Made by a program: the position numbers and the translations under genes
The notes under the pieces: model-generated
What the model was told of the DNA's origin: nothing
The model's input: only the letters and a program-made list of their open reading frames with translations
The model's database searches: none
Shown here: in pieces, positions 23,225 to 35,848 of the stretch
How positions within the stretch are numbered: position 1 is the stretch's first letter
Layout: the number at the start of each line of letters is the position of its first letter
DNA from: Entonaema liquescens
Taxonomy: Eukaryota; Ascomycota; Sordariomycetes; Xylariales; Xylariaceae
Reading direction: 5' to 3'
Length of the DNA: 64,000 nt
Assembly: GCA_902805475.1 (NCBI GenBank)
Contig: CADCSX010000010.1
Location: 2,017,001-2,081,000, forward strand

Positions 23225-25327
23225 ATGGAGTCGAAAAGCAACTCTGGTAGCTTAGAAACCGCCGCAGTTCACGGAAGAAGTTGCCGCCAATCCCTCGACG
23301 ACGAAATATCCGGAAAGCATGATGTTTCGGCTGTACGACTATCCACTCCGGCCTTCGATTCTTCCATCGCGAAGGTCGAAGCACCAGGGTCGGTAGATCA
23401 AGAAGAGGTAGTTGATGACGTTCCGCTGCCGAATGCCAGCACCCCTATTTCATATCTTTACTTGACCTTCGATACGCCGCTGCCACGTCCAAATACGGAG
23501 GGACCTCAGTCGGAAGCTGTCGACTTTCCGGCGTGTCCTGACCTTGCCCCGTATGCCGACCCGCTGACATGGCCGTTGGCCCGCAAGGGGATCATGGTGG
23601 CCATATCTTGCATGGCTACCTGCTTCACAGCATACGCGGCCGGTGCGTATTCGGAATCTGCGGACCTGCTCGCCGCAGAGTTCAATACCACACGTGAAAG
23701 TGCTCTGGTCGGTGTGACAACCTTTTGCATCGGCTTTGCTGTCGCTCCCATGGTCTTGGCTCCGTTTTCCGAGATCAATGGGCGTTACCCTATCTTTGCT
23801 ATCGCCGGCGTCGTATTTGTTGTCTTCCAGGCTGTCTGCGGCGTGGTTACGAACCTGGCAGGCATGCTGGTTGCTCGGTTTCTGAAGGGTGTCGGCGGAA
23901 GTGTATTCAGCACAATGGTGGGCGGTGTAATTGCTGATATGTACGAGAAGGAGGACCGCAACACACCTATGGCGCTCTTTAGTGGTGCCGTTCTGGTTGG
24001 TACCGGCCTCGGGCCGCTCGTGGCTGCTGTCATGGTTCAGCAGTGGGGAATCAAGGTCAGAAGTGGAAATGGGTATTTTGGCATCAGGGTAAGCCGACGA
24101 TTCCAGCTACTAACCTCGCTCCCGCTACTAAATACGTCAAAAAGGCACACGGGCGGTTATATTCAAGTCGAATCGTATGCGATGAATAACGGCTAACTTC
24201 CAAGCACTGTAGTTGTTATAGATTTTGTCTTGATGGTTGCCGTCGTGGCTTTTTTAAGGAGAGCCGCGGCTCGGTACTCCTATCGAGGAAGGCTAAAGTC
24301 CTGAATATGTGGTACCAAGAACTAGAAGAGAATGGTTTTTTGGAGTTTGCATGTCGGGATCAAATGGCGACTCGGATATTTTGTCGAGACCTATGTTGAC
24401 CACAGGCGTTGGTGGGTCGGCCGCGGAGAAGCATCTATCGATGCCAGCTTCGCTATCCAAACAGCAGGGGATCTAAAGCTGCGGCGAATCAGATGGGTCG
24501 TAAGGGAGGACGAGCAGCGAGCATCCCTTGTTACGATGATAACTATATCACTATTTAGGCCTTTCATGTTCCTATTCACGGAGCCGATAGTATTCTTCTT
24601 CTCGCTGTGGGTATCTTTCGCGTGGGCTATCCTCTACCTGACTTTCGGGTCCATACCGCTGGTGTTTCAGAGACAGTACGATTTTAGTATTGAACAGTCT
24701 GGCTTCGTCTTCGTTGCTATGATTATAGGCTCTATACTTGCAACAATCCTCGGTATATACCAAGAGGGGATGCTTAAGCATCCTAAATGGAGATCTGGAT
24801 CGGAAAGCTCGGAGACAGATGGCTCAGAAGATAGCTATGAGAACGACAATACAGGGTTCTGGGCTTTTGTGCGCCGTAAATTTCCGGCCCAGTCCCCCGA
24901 ATCGCGATTGTATTTCACCTGCTTCACGTCGGTGCTGTTGCCGGCGGGCCTCTACCTATTCGGCTTCGCCTCTGAGCCGTCAATCCATTGGATGGTTCCT
25001 ACGTTTGCGATATTCCTTGCCACGATGGGTATCTTTTACGTCTATCTAGCTACGTTCAACTACCTAGCAGATATCTACCAAATATACGCGTCGTCGGCAC
25101 TTGCCGCGCAGTCGTTCTGCCGCAACGTACTCGGCGGGGCATTTCCTCTCGTCACGGGCCCGCTGATCAGAAATCTCGGAGAAGACGCCATGGGTGGACT
25201 GCTGGGGGGAATTGCTACCGTGTTGACAATCGTACCGTGGGCCCTGGTCTTGTTCGGAAATAGAATCCGGGCCCGAAGCTCGTTTGCTATCGTGAGAGCC
25301 CCTGAATCCTTCGTAGACTTGCATTGA
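23225..25327 (+). CDS. MFS multidrug transporter (DHA1 family), frame-interrupted
   Basis: Twelve-helix drug:proton antiporter of the plasma membrane. The first exon from ATG 23225 has a 100-residue cytosolic N-terminus, then DPLTWPLARKGIMVAISCM, GVTTFCIGFAVAPMVLAPFS and ARFLKGVGGSVFSTMVGGVI. The C-terminal half from about 24490 has RPFMFLFTEPIVFFFSLWVS, LYLTFGSIPLVFQRQYDF and ASSALAAQSFCRNVLGGAFP. The middle needs frame changes: after QQWGIK (24055) WKWVFWHQ is one base out; an intron 24089-24212 then leads to IDFVLMVAVVAF; a six-T run (24250-24255) is one base short before KESRGSVLLSRKAKVLN; and a third shift falls between about 24330 and 24480. It is either a young pseudogene or a good gene with assembly deletions. 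A GTG-started frame from 23192 is not used. Confidence 0.75.
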
Positions 25328-25998
25328 TTGCTAACAGTAGACAGGCGCTTGAGCAAAAGTGAAGACGACACACGCCTTAGACAAGGTATACATATAAGTT
25401 CTACCGAATTTAAAGGATACATGTTAGTCGTTTATTATAAGAGGTGGTAAAGTTCTCAAGCGAGTAGATACACCAGGTATACTAATAAGAAAGGAAATCT
25501 AGAATAGACGGAAACATCTTGAGAGAGGTAGGATGGTGCTAGGTAGTTAGAATAGGATTTCACCTAAATTTACCTCATAATTAACTAACTTATACTAAAG
25601 ATTCGTTTTACTATGTAACTAGGAGCTCTTCCTACCAATGCCTGTAATAAATTTCATGTTCTTCGTCATGTTTTGTTCGGTACCTATCTTTAGAGCATCC
25701 AAAATACATTTAATCGGGTACCCAGATAAGCCTTATCGTGGACAGATGATGTAGGTACATACCTACCTAGGCCTGGCAGCTTGTAAGATTAATTGAGTAA
25801 CCCCACTATACCCCGCGATGTAATGCTTTGTGCTCGCAGAGTGTGTTTCGCCCCTCTAAAATGACGATATTGCAACCTACATAACTTTCTATAAACTACT
25901 TCGTCCCAAATTGATATCCTACAGCTAGGTATTCCGAAACTTTTCTTGGGATATTCGCATAACATAATATAACCCCTGCGATCAACAGAATCCCTACC
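25328..25998. other. Intergenic between DHA1 transporter and PBDC1
   Basis: No gene seen. Contains GTAGGTACATACCTACCTAG at about 25751-25770, one of the TAGGTA/ACCTAG motifs scattered in this window. Confidence 0.4.
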
Positions 25999-26670
25999 AT
26001 GGACGAAATTACAAAGATGTCCGGACCTGTTCCGAAGAACTTCGATGCGGACGATGCAGACAATCTGGAGGATGTAGGATTACTTTGCCTGGCAAAATTT
26101 CGAAAGCGTTCGAAAGCTAATTTTACTCTATGAGCAATAGATTGAGAAGCAGTTTGCAGTTAAAGGTTTGTGTGGAATAAGATTTGATGATGATGTAAGT
26201 TCTAACTTCGTTTGGGCGCGCAGCGGTGCAGCATCTAGAGACATACTGGGCCATTCTGCAAAAGGTCAAAGGCTCCTCGTTGCGACTCACAAAGATGGAC
26301 GATGATATATTAGCCCATCTTAAAACCGACTTCCCCGAGTTTGACCCCGCGGCCACTATCAACGAGGAGGAAATGAAGAGCAAGTCAGGCAAAGAACGAT
26401 GGCGTAAATTTATGATGGCCTACGATAAGAAAGTTGACGACTACAACTTTGGCACCATGCTACGAACAAGCCCGAAGGTAGAATACGAGCAGGATACAAC
26501 AATATTCGGTATTAAGATCATTCCCTCCTATATTACAGATAAGAAAACCCTCTTTTCTAACTCACCTTGTTCCAGTTCCGAGGATGCAATTCTACGCAGT
26601 CGAGATAGCAAGGAATAGGGCTGGCCTTAACGACTGGATCTACGAGAAAGCTCAAGGCGCGGGAAAGTAG
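25999..26670 (+). CDS. PBDC1: PBDC1-family protein (yeast YPL225W homolog)
   Basis: Small conserved cytosolic protein of 159 aa; the yeast homolog acts as a chaperone for newly made eEF1A. Four exons join in phase: 25999-26073, 26141-26165 (only 25 nt), 26224-26508 and 26576-26670. Joined, it reads NLEDIEKQFAVKAVQHLETY, then KVKGSSLRLTKMDDDI, HLKTDFPEFDPAATI, GKERWRKFMMAYDKKVDDYN, FGTMLRTSP and VPRMQFYAVEIARNRAGLND, the family signature from end to end. Length matches the family. All splice sites are GT..AG. A housekeeping gene between two transporters with no functional link. Confidence 0.93.
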
Positions 26671-27296
26671 TAAGGTACACTCCCATAAATTAGAAAGAAG
26701 CAGACTCTCTTTCTGGCTACATCTTAAACCCATAGACGAGGAAAACAGGCGAAGCAGACAGTGACGAATAGGAACATCGCGCCTGGAACATGGGCAGAAT
26801 ATGATATAGTAACGTGCGGATAGAAATGTAAATGAACGGATGCCTCCGAGCCCCAATGCGGTTGCTTAGACGAATTTGTGTCCTAGTAAATCGTCAAAGG
26901 TTGGACATTCGTTGCGGTAACAGTCAAAATGACACTTGTCGTGGTTTTATGCGGAATAAGACTATCACAAGATGTCCTTTATTCAAATTAAAGCTTGTAA
27001 ATACCCTTCCCAAGTCTCCTAATTCTATTGGTGTTACTGGCACCTCGATACCAACACCTTGCTTGCAGCTACAAAGAAAGAGTAGACAAAGGTTCACGTT
27101 ATTAAGAAAACTAATGTGAACCACATCTAGTAAACAAAACTAACTACCTAGATACCTAGGCAAAATTTCAATTGGAATACTCATGATAGAGCCTCCTGTT
27201 ACCTTCTACAAGTCGGTTCGCGCTTTTGCCATCAACTAATGCCTTGCTAACAGAACCCGGAAGTGCTACGGAACATAGCGAGGCTTTATACCTGTT
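26671..27296. other. Intergenic between PBDC1 and ABC transporter
   Basis: Presumed promoter of the ABC gene. ACCTAGATACCTAGG lies at about 27146-27160. No gene seen. Confidence 0.4.
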
Positions 27297-30200
27297 ATGT
27301 CTCAAAGAGGCTCAAATCCTCGGGACGGACCCAATCCCCAGGATAGCGAAGATGCAGAGTCTGGTCATACCAAATCTGCAAGGGTCAATTCGGCGCGTTC
27401 GCAAACTCCCTCCTTTAGGCATCTTTTCACTTTCGCGACATGGCGTCACTGCGGAATATTGGCTGCAGGCTTGGTATCATCTCTTCTCGTGGGAGCTATG
27501 AGGGCAGCTTCTGCTATCCTCATAGGGAGGATATTTGCCATCGTCGCCGAATTTGGTTCGGGGCGACTCGATGGGCCAGGCGCCTACGCCCAGGTTTCGT
27601 CGTGGTGCGTCATCTTGACGCTCGTCGGCGGGGCTGGAGTAATTGTCAATTTTGCCTTCATGTTCCTCTGGTCCATCTTCAGCGAGGTACAAGGAAGAAA
27701 TATCCGCCGCAGAGTGTTTGGCGCCTTGCTCACCAAGGACATGGATTGGTTCGACCGTCAGGAGGACGGAATCCCTAGCTTGCTTGTGAGAGTGCAAACG
27801 TACTGTTTATCCTATTATGATAGCTATACAAACTGCTAACCATGTAAAAGACAGATCAGGGAGCTTCAGATTGCATCTTCGGCCACTCTCGGGTCTATAG
27901 CAGCGGAGATCGCCACATCGATCGCAAATCTCGTCGTTGCCTTTTACGGCTCGTGGAAACTTACCCTCGTACTCTTGGCCACGGTACCAGCTATTATAGT
28001 CGTACCGGCTTGGCTAAGTGGCAAGCTAAAAGTTGCTATACAAGCGCAGAAGCAAGATCTCGGACAGGCATCCAAGTACGCGATATCAGCTTTGACCGCG
28101 GTGGACATTGTAAAGACCTTTAATGCCGTTGACCACGAAGTCTGGCGATATCTTCAGGCCATCCGAAGGTCCATGAACACGTATCTAATACTGGCTAGGA
28201 CGAGCGCGTGGCAAGTCGGCTACATTAGGTTATGGTTGGATGGATTATTTGTGCTAGGATTTTACTACGGCGCTGTTCTAGTAAGTCAGGGGTTAAGTCC
28301 GGGGAGCGTCGTGACAACATTCTACGCGGCCCTCGGCGCGCTTCAGGCCATCTACACCATCGCCCCGGTGTACGTCTCTCTAGCGAGGGGTATGGCCGCT
28401 GGCCAAGCACTATATTCTATAGCTCACAACATCGAAGGCGGGCGAAGGATCTACCAAATGATTGGAAGCTACCGCCCTATCAACTGCGCCGGCCAGATCG
28501 AAATTAATGACGTGAGTAATTCTTAATCCTTCCTTTCCCCCCTTTGCTTCTATCTGACATCATGGTTTCTAGGTCAGCTTTGCGTATCCTTCAAACCCAA
28601 CTAAAATTGTCCTCAACAAATGCTCCTTCTACTTTAACCAGGATCAGCTATGCTTTATCGTCGGGCGAAGCGGCTCGGGGAAGAGTACTCTAGGAAATCT
28701 ATTATCAAAATTTTACGAGCCCCTTAGCGGGAACATACTGATAGACGGCCACGCGCTGAAGACCCTAGACTCCGAGTGGGTGCGGAGTAATGTCACACTT
28801 ATTCAGCAGACGAGCGTCCTCTTCAACGATACCATCTACGCGAACGTGGCAATGGGCCATAAAATTCCTACTGAAGTGTCGAGGAGAGGCGTCGAAGCTG
28901 CGTGTAAGGCAGCGCTGCTCCAGTCAACGCTGATCGAGCTGCCCAACGGCCTAGATACGTACGTAGGGACAGGCGGTATTAACCTGAGTGGCGGACAGAA
29001 GCAGAGATTAGCTGTAGCGAGGGCGAGAATCCGCGATCCTCCAGTGCTTATCCTCGACGAAGTCACGAGCGGACTCGATCCCACGAATCGGGGCCTGCTT
29101 ATGGACGGAATTAGGCAATGGCGACGAGGGAAGACGACAATTATTATTACACACGAAGTAGCACAGATAAACGACAGGGATTATGTATATGTCATGGAGG
29201 ACGCGCGCGTCGTACAGGCAGGCTTTCGTCGGGATCTACAGCGCCAAAGAGACGGCATCTTTGTTAAATTGGCGTCGTCGGCATCAAGTGAAGAAATTAA
29301 TACTGATAGAGAAATTGCTATAGATGGACCAGGAAATCAGGCAAGCGCTGTGGCTAATTTCTTGCCACCAGGGACAGCCGCGCTGCAGGATCTAAATTCT
29401 CCAGACTACGTTTGGCCTTTCGGAGGGCCGGACGCCCTCTCTAGGAGGAGCACTGCACGGTACATCGGAGCCTCGGCCGTGGAGTCCCAGAAATCCCGGG
29501 GCGGGAATGTAAATAGGGGACCTACTCTACAGAGCGTGTTGGGCACCCCAGACACGCTCCTAGGAACTCCCGGGCCGCCTCGCAGGATGCTCTCGACGTT
29601 GTGGTGGCCCGATCACTATCATCTATTTCACAGCGACTCCAACCAAAAGAGGCCCCTAAGTAGAAACAGCATATTACGTCTCCAAGATCTGGGCGAAACT
29701 GTGCAGAAGACCCGCGGCAATCCTGCTGACACAAACTGGCGACGTCGGCTGGCGACTACGCCTGTAGATAATCCCGAGACTCGCGACGGCGATACGCCTA
29801 AGACACTATCCCTGTGGGCAATATACAAGACGGTCTGGCCACGCCTGGCCACGAAAGAGAGAACTTTTCTTGCCGTGGGATTTCTTACGTGCGTTGTGCT
29901 CGCAGGCTTAGTACCGACCTTTTCAGTCTTATTCGCAAATCTTCTGGCGGTCTTGTTCTCGAGCGGAGAGAAGATGGCTGCGGGACAGAAATGGGCGCTG
30001 TGCCTCTTAGCGATCGCTTGCACAAGAGCTGCGACAACGTACCTTAACCAGTATCTAATGCAACATGTGGGCCAGGCTTGGGTAAATACCCTGCGTATTC
30101 GAGCGCTGAATAGGGTACTACGGCAACCAAAGTCATGGTTTGATGAGCCTGCTAATTCAGCTGTTCGCATAAACGAGTGCATGGATCGATACGCGGAGGA

Positions 30201-31911
30201 AATGCGAAATCTCGTTGGACGTTTTGCTCCACAACTCATACTTGTTACTGTTATGGTCGTTAGCACAATAGTATGGGCGTTGCTCATCTCGTGGCAACTC
30301 ACACTCGTAAGTCTCGCGAGCGCGCCAGCTTTCATTGCTGCCACGCAAGGTCACTCTTTCGTGTCTCAAAAGTGGGAGAACAAATGCCTTAACGCCGCAG
30401 ACGATATCAGCGCAATCTTAACAGAAGCTTTTGTCAACGTACGTGTGGTTCGCGCATTGACGTTAGAGCAGCTCTTCTTGGACAAGCACGAAAAGTCCAT
30501 CCGCAAAGCTTTTGAGCTAGGAGTTGAAAAGTCCGTGTGGACTGCTATTCCGTACGCATGTTCGCAGTCTATGGTCTGGTTTATCTTCGCACTTATCTTC
30601 TGGTATGCGATCGAGCTGCTTACGACCGACAGAAGGCTCACGGTTCCTGCTATTCTGCAAGTAGTAAACCTATTAGTTCTAGGCGTCACCACGGCTTTTA
30701 GCATACTGAGTTCTATAACGGGCGTCTCTGCAGCACAAGCCACGGCATCCCGCCTGATCTACTATGCGTATTTACCCCTGGATGCATCTCACGAGTCGAG
30801 AGGAAAGATCCTCCTCATAAACCCCTTTCCCATCAAGATGGAAGGGCTTTCCTTTACCTACCCATCCAGGAAGCAAACTGTGCTTCGAAACCTGAACCTC
30901 CAGTTCGATGCTGGAGTTTCGACCGCAATAGTAGGTCCTTCTGGTTGCGGTAAGAGCACGATCGCATCTATTATCCTAGGGCTTTACACGCCCGACCGAT
31001 CGGCGGGGATGTTAAACAGCGGGAATCAGCAGCAGGTAACATTCGCGTCCACGCCAGCCTCCTTGCTCGACTCAGCCGGCCTGCGAAACCATATAGGCTA
31101 TGTTCCACAAACGCCGGTTCTCTTCCCCGGAACACTCGCCGAGAATATCGCTTATGGTTTAGCAGAAGACTCACCACTGCTCACGCCGGAGAATATCCAG
31201 AGGGCAGCCAAAGAGGCAGGCATCCATAATTTCATACGCACCTCTACGGCAGGCTACGACACTATCGTCGGCGACGGCGGGCAGTCGCTGAGTGGTGGTC
31301 AGGCTCAGCGGGTTTGTATTGCCAGAGCTCTGGCGCGGCGACCTAAGATTCTTATATTAGATGAGCCCACAAGTGCGCTGGATACAGTCAGTGCCAAGGA
31401 TGTGCGGCACACGATAGAGTCGCTCATGCAGTCCACAAGAAAGCGAAGCATTTATGACGAGAACGGCGGTACTAGTACGAGGAGGCGGGAAGAGCTGTCG
31501 GTTATCGTTGTCACTCATAGCAAGGAAATGATGCGCATTGCGGATCGAATAGTTGTGATCGACCAGGGAAGCGCCGTAGAATCTGGTTCCTACGACGAGC
31601 TATTGGCAAGAAATGGAAAGTTTGTAGAGCTTTTGAGCGGCGGCCTCTGGCTAGGAGATCGTAGAGAAGACAATGTGCAGCAACCCGAGGGAGCGAGAAG
31701 CAACGGGAAGTCAGATCCAAACGATCTTCCGCTGCGCAACACGAGTATGTTTAACGAGAACCACTATGCTAACACGCCCAAATGGGTGGGCTTTAGAGAT
31801 GTGCAGTGGACGGACGATCGAGGTCCATCTACTGGAGTTTCCAGTCCTCTCACCAGTCCATTTGGTGCGTCCCGAAGAAAGGAGCGTAGGGACGAGGACA
31901 ATCGGGATTAA
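27297..31911 (+). CDS. Full-length ABC exporter, subfamily B (Ste6/AtrD-like)
   Basis: ATP-driven membrane exporter of 1,500 aa with TMD1-NBD1-TMD2-NBD2 order. Three exons: 27297-27799, 27851-28511 and 28573-31911. The first join restores LVRVQTQIRELQIASSATLG. NBD1: Walker A GRSGSGKST at about 419-427, signature LSGGQKQR at about 526, Walker B VLILDEVTSGLD at about 546. NBD2: Walker A GPSGCGKST near 1175, signature LSGGQAQR near 1294, Walker B ILILDEPTSALD near 1315. All core ATPase residues are kept except that the D-loop of NBD1 reads GLD. A long linker (about 600-780) carries Ser/Arg/Gly-rich sequence. The family includes a-factor pheromone exporters and drug pumps; which one this is cannot be told. 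It lies about 4 kb left of the PKS-region reductase with carbohydrate enzymes between, so a link to the cluster is weak. Confidence 0.92.
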
Positions 31912-32685
31912 GCCACGAGATTACTTTGCGAGTCCTACCTACAGATAGAGAAAGCATAGGCTATACCAGCATCAATAAGAAAGTAATATCCAAAAGTTCT
32001 GTACGTCTTGGAAAAAAGATAACCCCCTTTAACATTTGTATGAGGGATAGGTATAGCAGTAGATTGAGGTAGCTTCTCGGTTGGGATACTTCGTACAACT
32101 CTACAGGTATACACGCTGTTTTCCCAATACCGCGTAACGATAATTCGAACAATATTATGATCATTGCTTTTATTAACTTCTCTTTCCTCTAGTTTTCCGA
32201 GGGCGATAAATGCCGCAGTGTTTGTCAGAGCTTGGGGCCCGAGGCACATCAGAACACTTAATGATTCAAATACAGCTGATTAAATTCCATTTTACAAGAG
32301 CCAACGGAACTTTCAGCTAGAGGCTAGTCGGATTTTGACTATGTGTTTTCGATCTATTTGACAATAGTTATGGTTCAACTTGACACACATCAACATAAGT
32401 TAGGAGACTTGGTCATCAAAACTTAAGCTGCGATAGTACATGGTATTCGCACTCTGTAGGATTGTCTTATACAGAATCGACTATAAGTTGCATACCGTAA
32501 TCTAGGCGCTCAGTGGAAATTTAACAATCTTGACAGTACTTATTTACGAGTCTGCAAAACGTTAACCCCGTCCTTTACCGGGTTGCTCTGATACTTACCC
32601 ATCCCATACCGGCGGACCGGGAATCGTGTAATTCTACCGTCAGTTAGATGCGTCACAGAAAACAGTCTTAGGTCTATAAGCGTGC
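31912..32685. other. Intergenic between convergent ABC and AA9 genes
   Basis: Both neighbours end here. No coding signal seen. Confidence 0.4.
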
Positions 32686-33500
32686 TCATACCGTTTGCGC
32701 CTTTATCGTGTCCGAGTAGATGTCAATCCTGATTGACGGATCTGAAAGTGTTAGCGACTCTCGCTGATATAAGAGTCAGACATACCATCTTCTTTGTATG
32801 TTCCGGGGAATTTGGCGAAATACTCGGGCGACGGTACTGCTGTTCCTGTTCCGGTAATATTCAGATGTGCACATTCGGGATAGAACTGCGGCTTGTTCTC
32901 GATGTGAATGCTCAGGATCTCGTGTCTTATGACATAGAGTCCTGGTTTGATGGTGGCTGGGATCGTGACGGGCCACAGGTCTGGAGATCCGTCCCAGTTC
33001 TGGAATTGCTTCTGATACCAGATACCCTCTATGATATTACCTTCCACCAAGCCCGCCTCCCATATTTTGAAAAAGCTCAGCTGGTTTACGTTGGCATCCT
33101 CGCAAGACTCCCCGCAGTCGGCAAGCCACACGGACATTGGCCCGTACGGATGTAGCCAGTACCAATATACCGCCGTGATGTTCTCTCCAGCTGCAATGGG
33201 AATATAGGATGGCGGCGCTGTGCCTGGTGTGTTGCAAGCCAGGCCGGTATCGTTTACGAAGAATATCGGATCGATGCTCGCCCATATTCTCTGGATCATC
33301 CAAGGCTTCCCCTGCTGGTCCTCTAACGGCTCATCTGGACTGTATCTGCAATTATATTTAGTGACGGCATCTGACGCGAATAGTACCAAATCTTACCCTC
33401 TGTACCAAGTATCGCCTACGGTATAGTTTGCGAGCCCACCGTGAGCGGCCACGGAGCCAAAGAGAAACGCTAGAACTGCTAAGAGAATCCGGCTTGCCAT
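32686..33500 (-). CDS. AA9 lytic polysaccharide monooxygenase (former GH61)
   Basis: Secreted copper enzyme that oxidatively cuts cellulose or related glucans; 239 aa from three exons, 33500-33397, 33345-32786 and 32741-32686, all phases consistent. Residues 1-19 are a signal peptide ending SVAA; the mature protein then starts with His20 (HGG), the first ligand of the histidine brace. The second copper His is in YWLHPYGPMSVWLADC. YVIRHEILSIH and the axial-Tyr motif PQFYPECAHLNITG complete the active site. Cysteines pair as usual for the family. There is no CBM1 domain or GPI signal; the protein ends shortly after the core. It is divergent from the CE15 gene. Confidence 0.95.
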
Positions 33501-34642
33501 AGTGCTATGTGTTTTGATGATGAGGGTGTAACGATACTGGCAGCCGTGGTGGCATCACCAAGGCAGGAAGTTCGAGAGGCTACCACAGCAACTACCGGTT
33601 GCCAAGAACCTGGGGAAGCTCGCCGCTTCTGCTTGAAGTATTTGAACCATCTTGGACGAAGGGCCAGATTCTGCAGACGGGTTTGGCCACGCTCGGGGGC
33701 ATAGTAGAGCGACGCCTTTAACCACGTGCGGCAATTCGGAGCGTCTAACAAGCGGCTGGATGTAACCTCGTCTCCGGCTATTTCGAAGGCTGTCACCTCG
33801 GATCTTTGGGTTTTACGGTTTCTAAGAATAGGAGCTTTCTAATTAGCCACGTTTAAATACTCTAAATGTTTTTAAGCTTCGCCTTAACATGCCACGCCGG
33901 GAATGAGGAGCAATTATGAGGACTGCTATAGGATATACACACGGTCGTGCCTTGGCGGCCCTTCGGGCTGGTCTATTACTTTATCTACCTAGCTTTTTGC
34001 ACCAACAGCACTAGGCGAAGATGAAATTCGTAACTTATCGCAGAGGGCACTAACACTCGATTTACTCAGCGGGTAGCAAGTTGATAGCTGTAATACTATA
34101 AACATGTCTAGGTTTCTTGAGCATATTGACCATGAGCACTCAATGCTACCCTACGCAAACCTCCTGCGCGTCCCAGCGGCACCAACGATATTAACCATAT
34201 TAGCCAATCTCCCCACGTTTGGAGATGTGGAGTCTCCCATACTAAACGCTCACCCGTCATCATCCCCAAAGTGCCAAGCGGATCTCGGTGCAAGGGGTCA
34301 CTCTCCCCACGCGCGACGTAGAAGTTACACGGGCCACTATTGTCGAACAGTCAGACCTAAAGCCTTTATTACGTCGTCTAGGGTGGGGTGCTCCCCGACG
34401 TCTCGACTTGGCTAGAGCCGCTCGACCCCTATCAACTCGGAAATGGGAGACACCAAGCCACTCCAGTTCAGGCATCCAGAAATCAGCCGGAAATGGATGA
34501 TGCGACGAGATACGAATCGTCCCGCAGCAACAACCGGGTCCGGCGACATATAAGAATAGCCTCAACGCCCTTTGCCACTGTTGACTAACCAACGAAGCAC
34601 ACTTTCCTACCTCTACCTAGATTGCCAGAAACAGCGTTCAAG
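33501..34642. promoter_or_regulatory. Shared intergenic promoter of AA9 and CE15 genes
   Basis: 1.14 kb between two divergent lignocellulose genes. TTAGCC (reverse of GGCTAA, the core of XlnR/Xyr1 sites) occurs at 33843-33848 and 34200-34205, and GGCTAG at about 34409-34414. A TATAA at 34549-34553 lies about 90 bp upstream of the CE15 start. These are pattern matches only. Confidence 0.45.
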
Positions 34643-35848
34643 ATGATGCGCCGCCTGACTTCCGCCCTCCTCCTGGGCTCCACGGCTGCGGCCCTGCCAT
34701 TCGCCGAAATCTACGAGCGTCAGAACACCACTGACTGCGCCGTGAAGGACTCTTATCCGGCTGTGGACTTTGCTAAGCTGCCAGACCCTTTTACTTTCGA
34801 GGACGGAAAGAAGGTTGCAAGCAAGGCCGACTGGGCATGTCGTCAGCAGGAGATCAGCAAGCTCCTTCAACAGTACGAGCTGGGAGATTACCCCCCGCCT
34901 CCCGACAAGGTTGAGGCTTCTCTGTCGGGAAGCACCTTGTCCGTCAAGGTCACCGTCGGCTCTAAGTCGGTCACAATCAACAGCTCCATCAAGAAGCCCA
35001 GCAGCTCCCCCGGCCCTGCCATCGTCACCATCGGTGGTTCCTCCCTGCCCATCCCCGGCACCGTAGGCACAATCGGCTTCAACAACGACCAATTCGCCTC
35101 TCAGGCTTCCGGCCAGTCTCGAGGCCAGGGCGCTTTCTACACGCTCTTCGGAAACACTCACTCTGCCGGTGCTCTTACCGCGTGGGCTTGGGGTGTAGAC
35201 CGTGTTATCGACGGTCTCGAGCAGCTCGGCGCGGATAAGACTGGCATCGACCCTAAGAGGCTAGGTACTACGGGCTGCTCCCGTAACGGAAAGGGTGCCT
35301 TTATCGTCGGTGCCCTCGCTAACCGTATCGCTCTTACACTCCCGCAAGAATCTGGCTCTGGTGGTGCTGCCTGCTGGCGTATCTCCGACTCGGAGCACAG
35401 CAAGGGTAAGAACATTCAGACCGCCGGCGAGATCGTCGGAGAGAACGTCTGGTTCAGCAAGAACCTCAACCAGTACACTTCCAAGACCAGCAGCATGCCC
35501 GAGGACCACCATTTCCTGGCTGCTCTCGTCGCTCCCCGCGGTCTTCTCGCTTTTGAGAACGACATTGACTGGCTCGGCCCCGTCAGCACGACCGGCTGCA
35601 TGAAGGCAGGACGTCTCATCTACAAGGGCCTCGGCGTCCCTACTAACATGGGTTTCTCCCTCGTCGGCGGCCACAGCCACTGCATGTTCCCTTCTTCACA
35701 GCAGGCCGAGCTTACCGCCTACATCAACTACTTCCTACTCGCCGGTACTACCGCACCCCCGAGGTGGAGAAGAGCAGCGCTAACGTCCCCGTTACCGACT
35801 GGGCCCCATGGGAAGTTCCCTCTCTTTCTTAAGCTAGTAACCCAGTAA
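34643..35848 (+). CDS. Glucuronoyl esterase, carbohydrate esterase family 15
   Basis: Secreted serine esterase that cleaves the ester between lignin and 4-O-methyl-glucuronoxylan. The start is ATG 34643 (or 34646); a frame from 34622 lacks an ATG there. Residues 1-20 are a signal peptide. The catalytic triad is visible: Ser213 in GCSRNGKGA, Glu236 in LPQESGSGG and His344 in GGHSHCMFP, with spacings close to the Trichoderma reesei enzyme. The catalytic domain is complete through SYLDLSF-like end INYFLLAG. After about 35748 the present frame gives an atypical Arg-rich tail. One base back, the sequence reads YRTPEVEKSSANVPVTDWAP and ends at TAA 35830-35832, as family members do, so one base is probably missing near 35747-35752. 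No CBM1. Confidence 0.93.
   Translation: MMRRLTSALLLGSTAAALPFAEIYERQNTTDCAVKDSYPAVDFAKLPDPFTFEDGKKVASKADWACRQQEISKLLQQYELGDYPPPPDKVEASLSGSTLSVKVTVGSKSVTINSSIKKPSSSPGPAIVTIGGSSLPIPGTVGTIGFNNDQFASQASGQSRGQGAFYTLFGNTHSAGALTAWAWGVDRVIDGLEQLGADKTGIDPKRLGTTGCSRNGKGAFIVGALANRIALTLPQESGSGGAACWRISDSEHSKGKNIQTAGEIVGENVWFSKNLNQYTSKTSSMPEDHHFLAALVAPRGLLAFENDIDWLGPVSTTGCMKAGRLIYKGLGVPTNMGFSLVGGHSHCMFPSSQQAELTAYINYFLLAGTTAPPRWRRAALTSPLPTGPHGKFPLFLKLVTQ

Noticed and set aside
27297..31911. ABC exporter as part of the PKS cluster
   Set aside because: Separated from the cluster by AA9 and CE15 genes, and similar to general Ste6/AtrD-type exporters; no direct evidence of membership.
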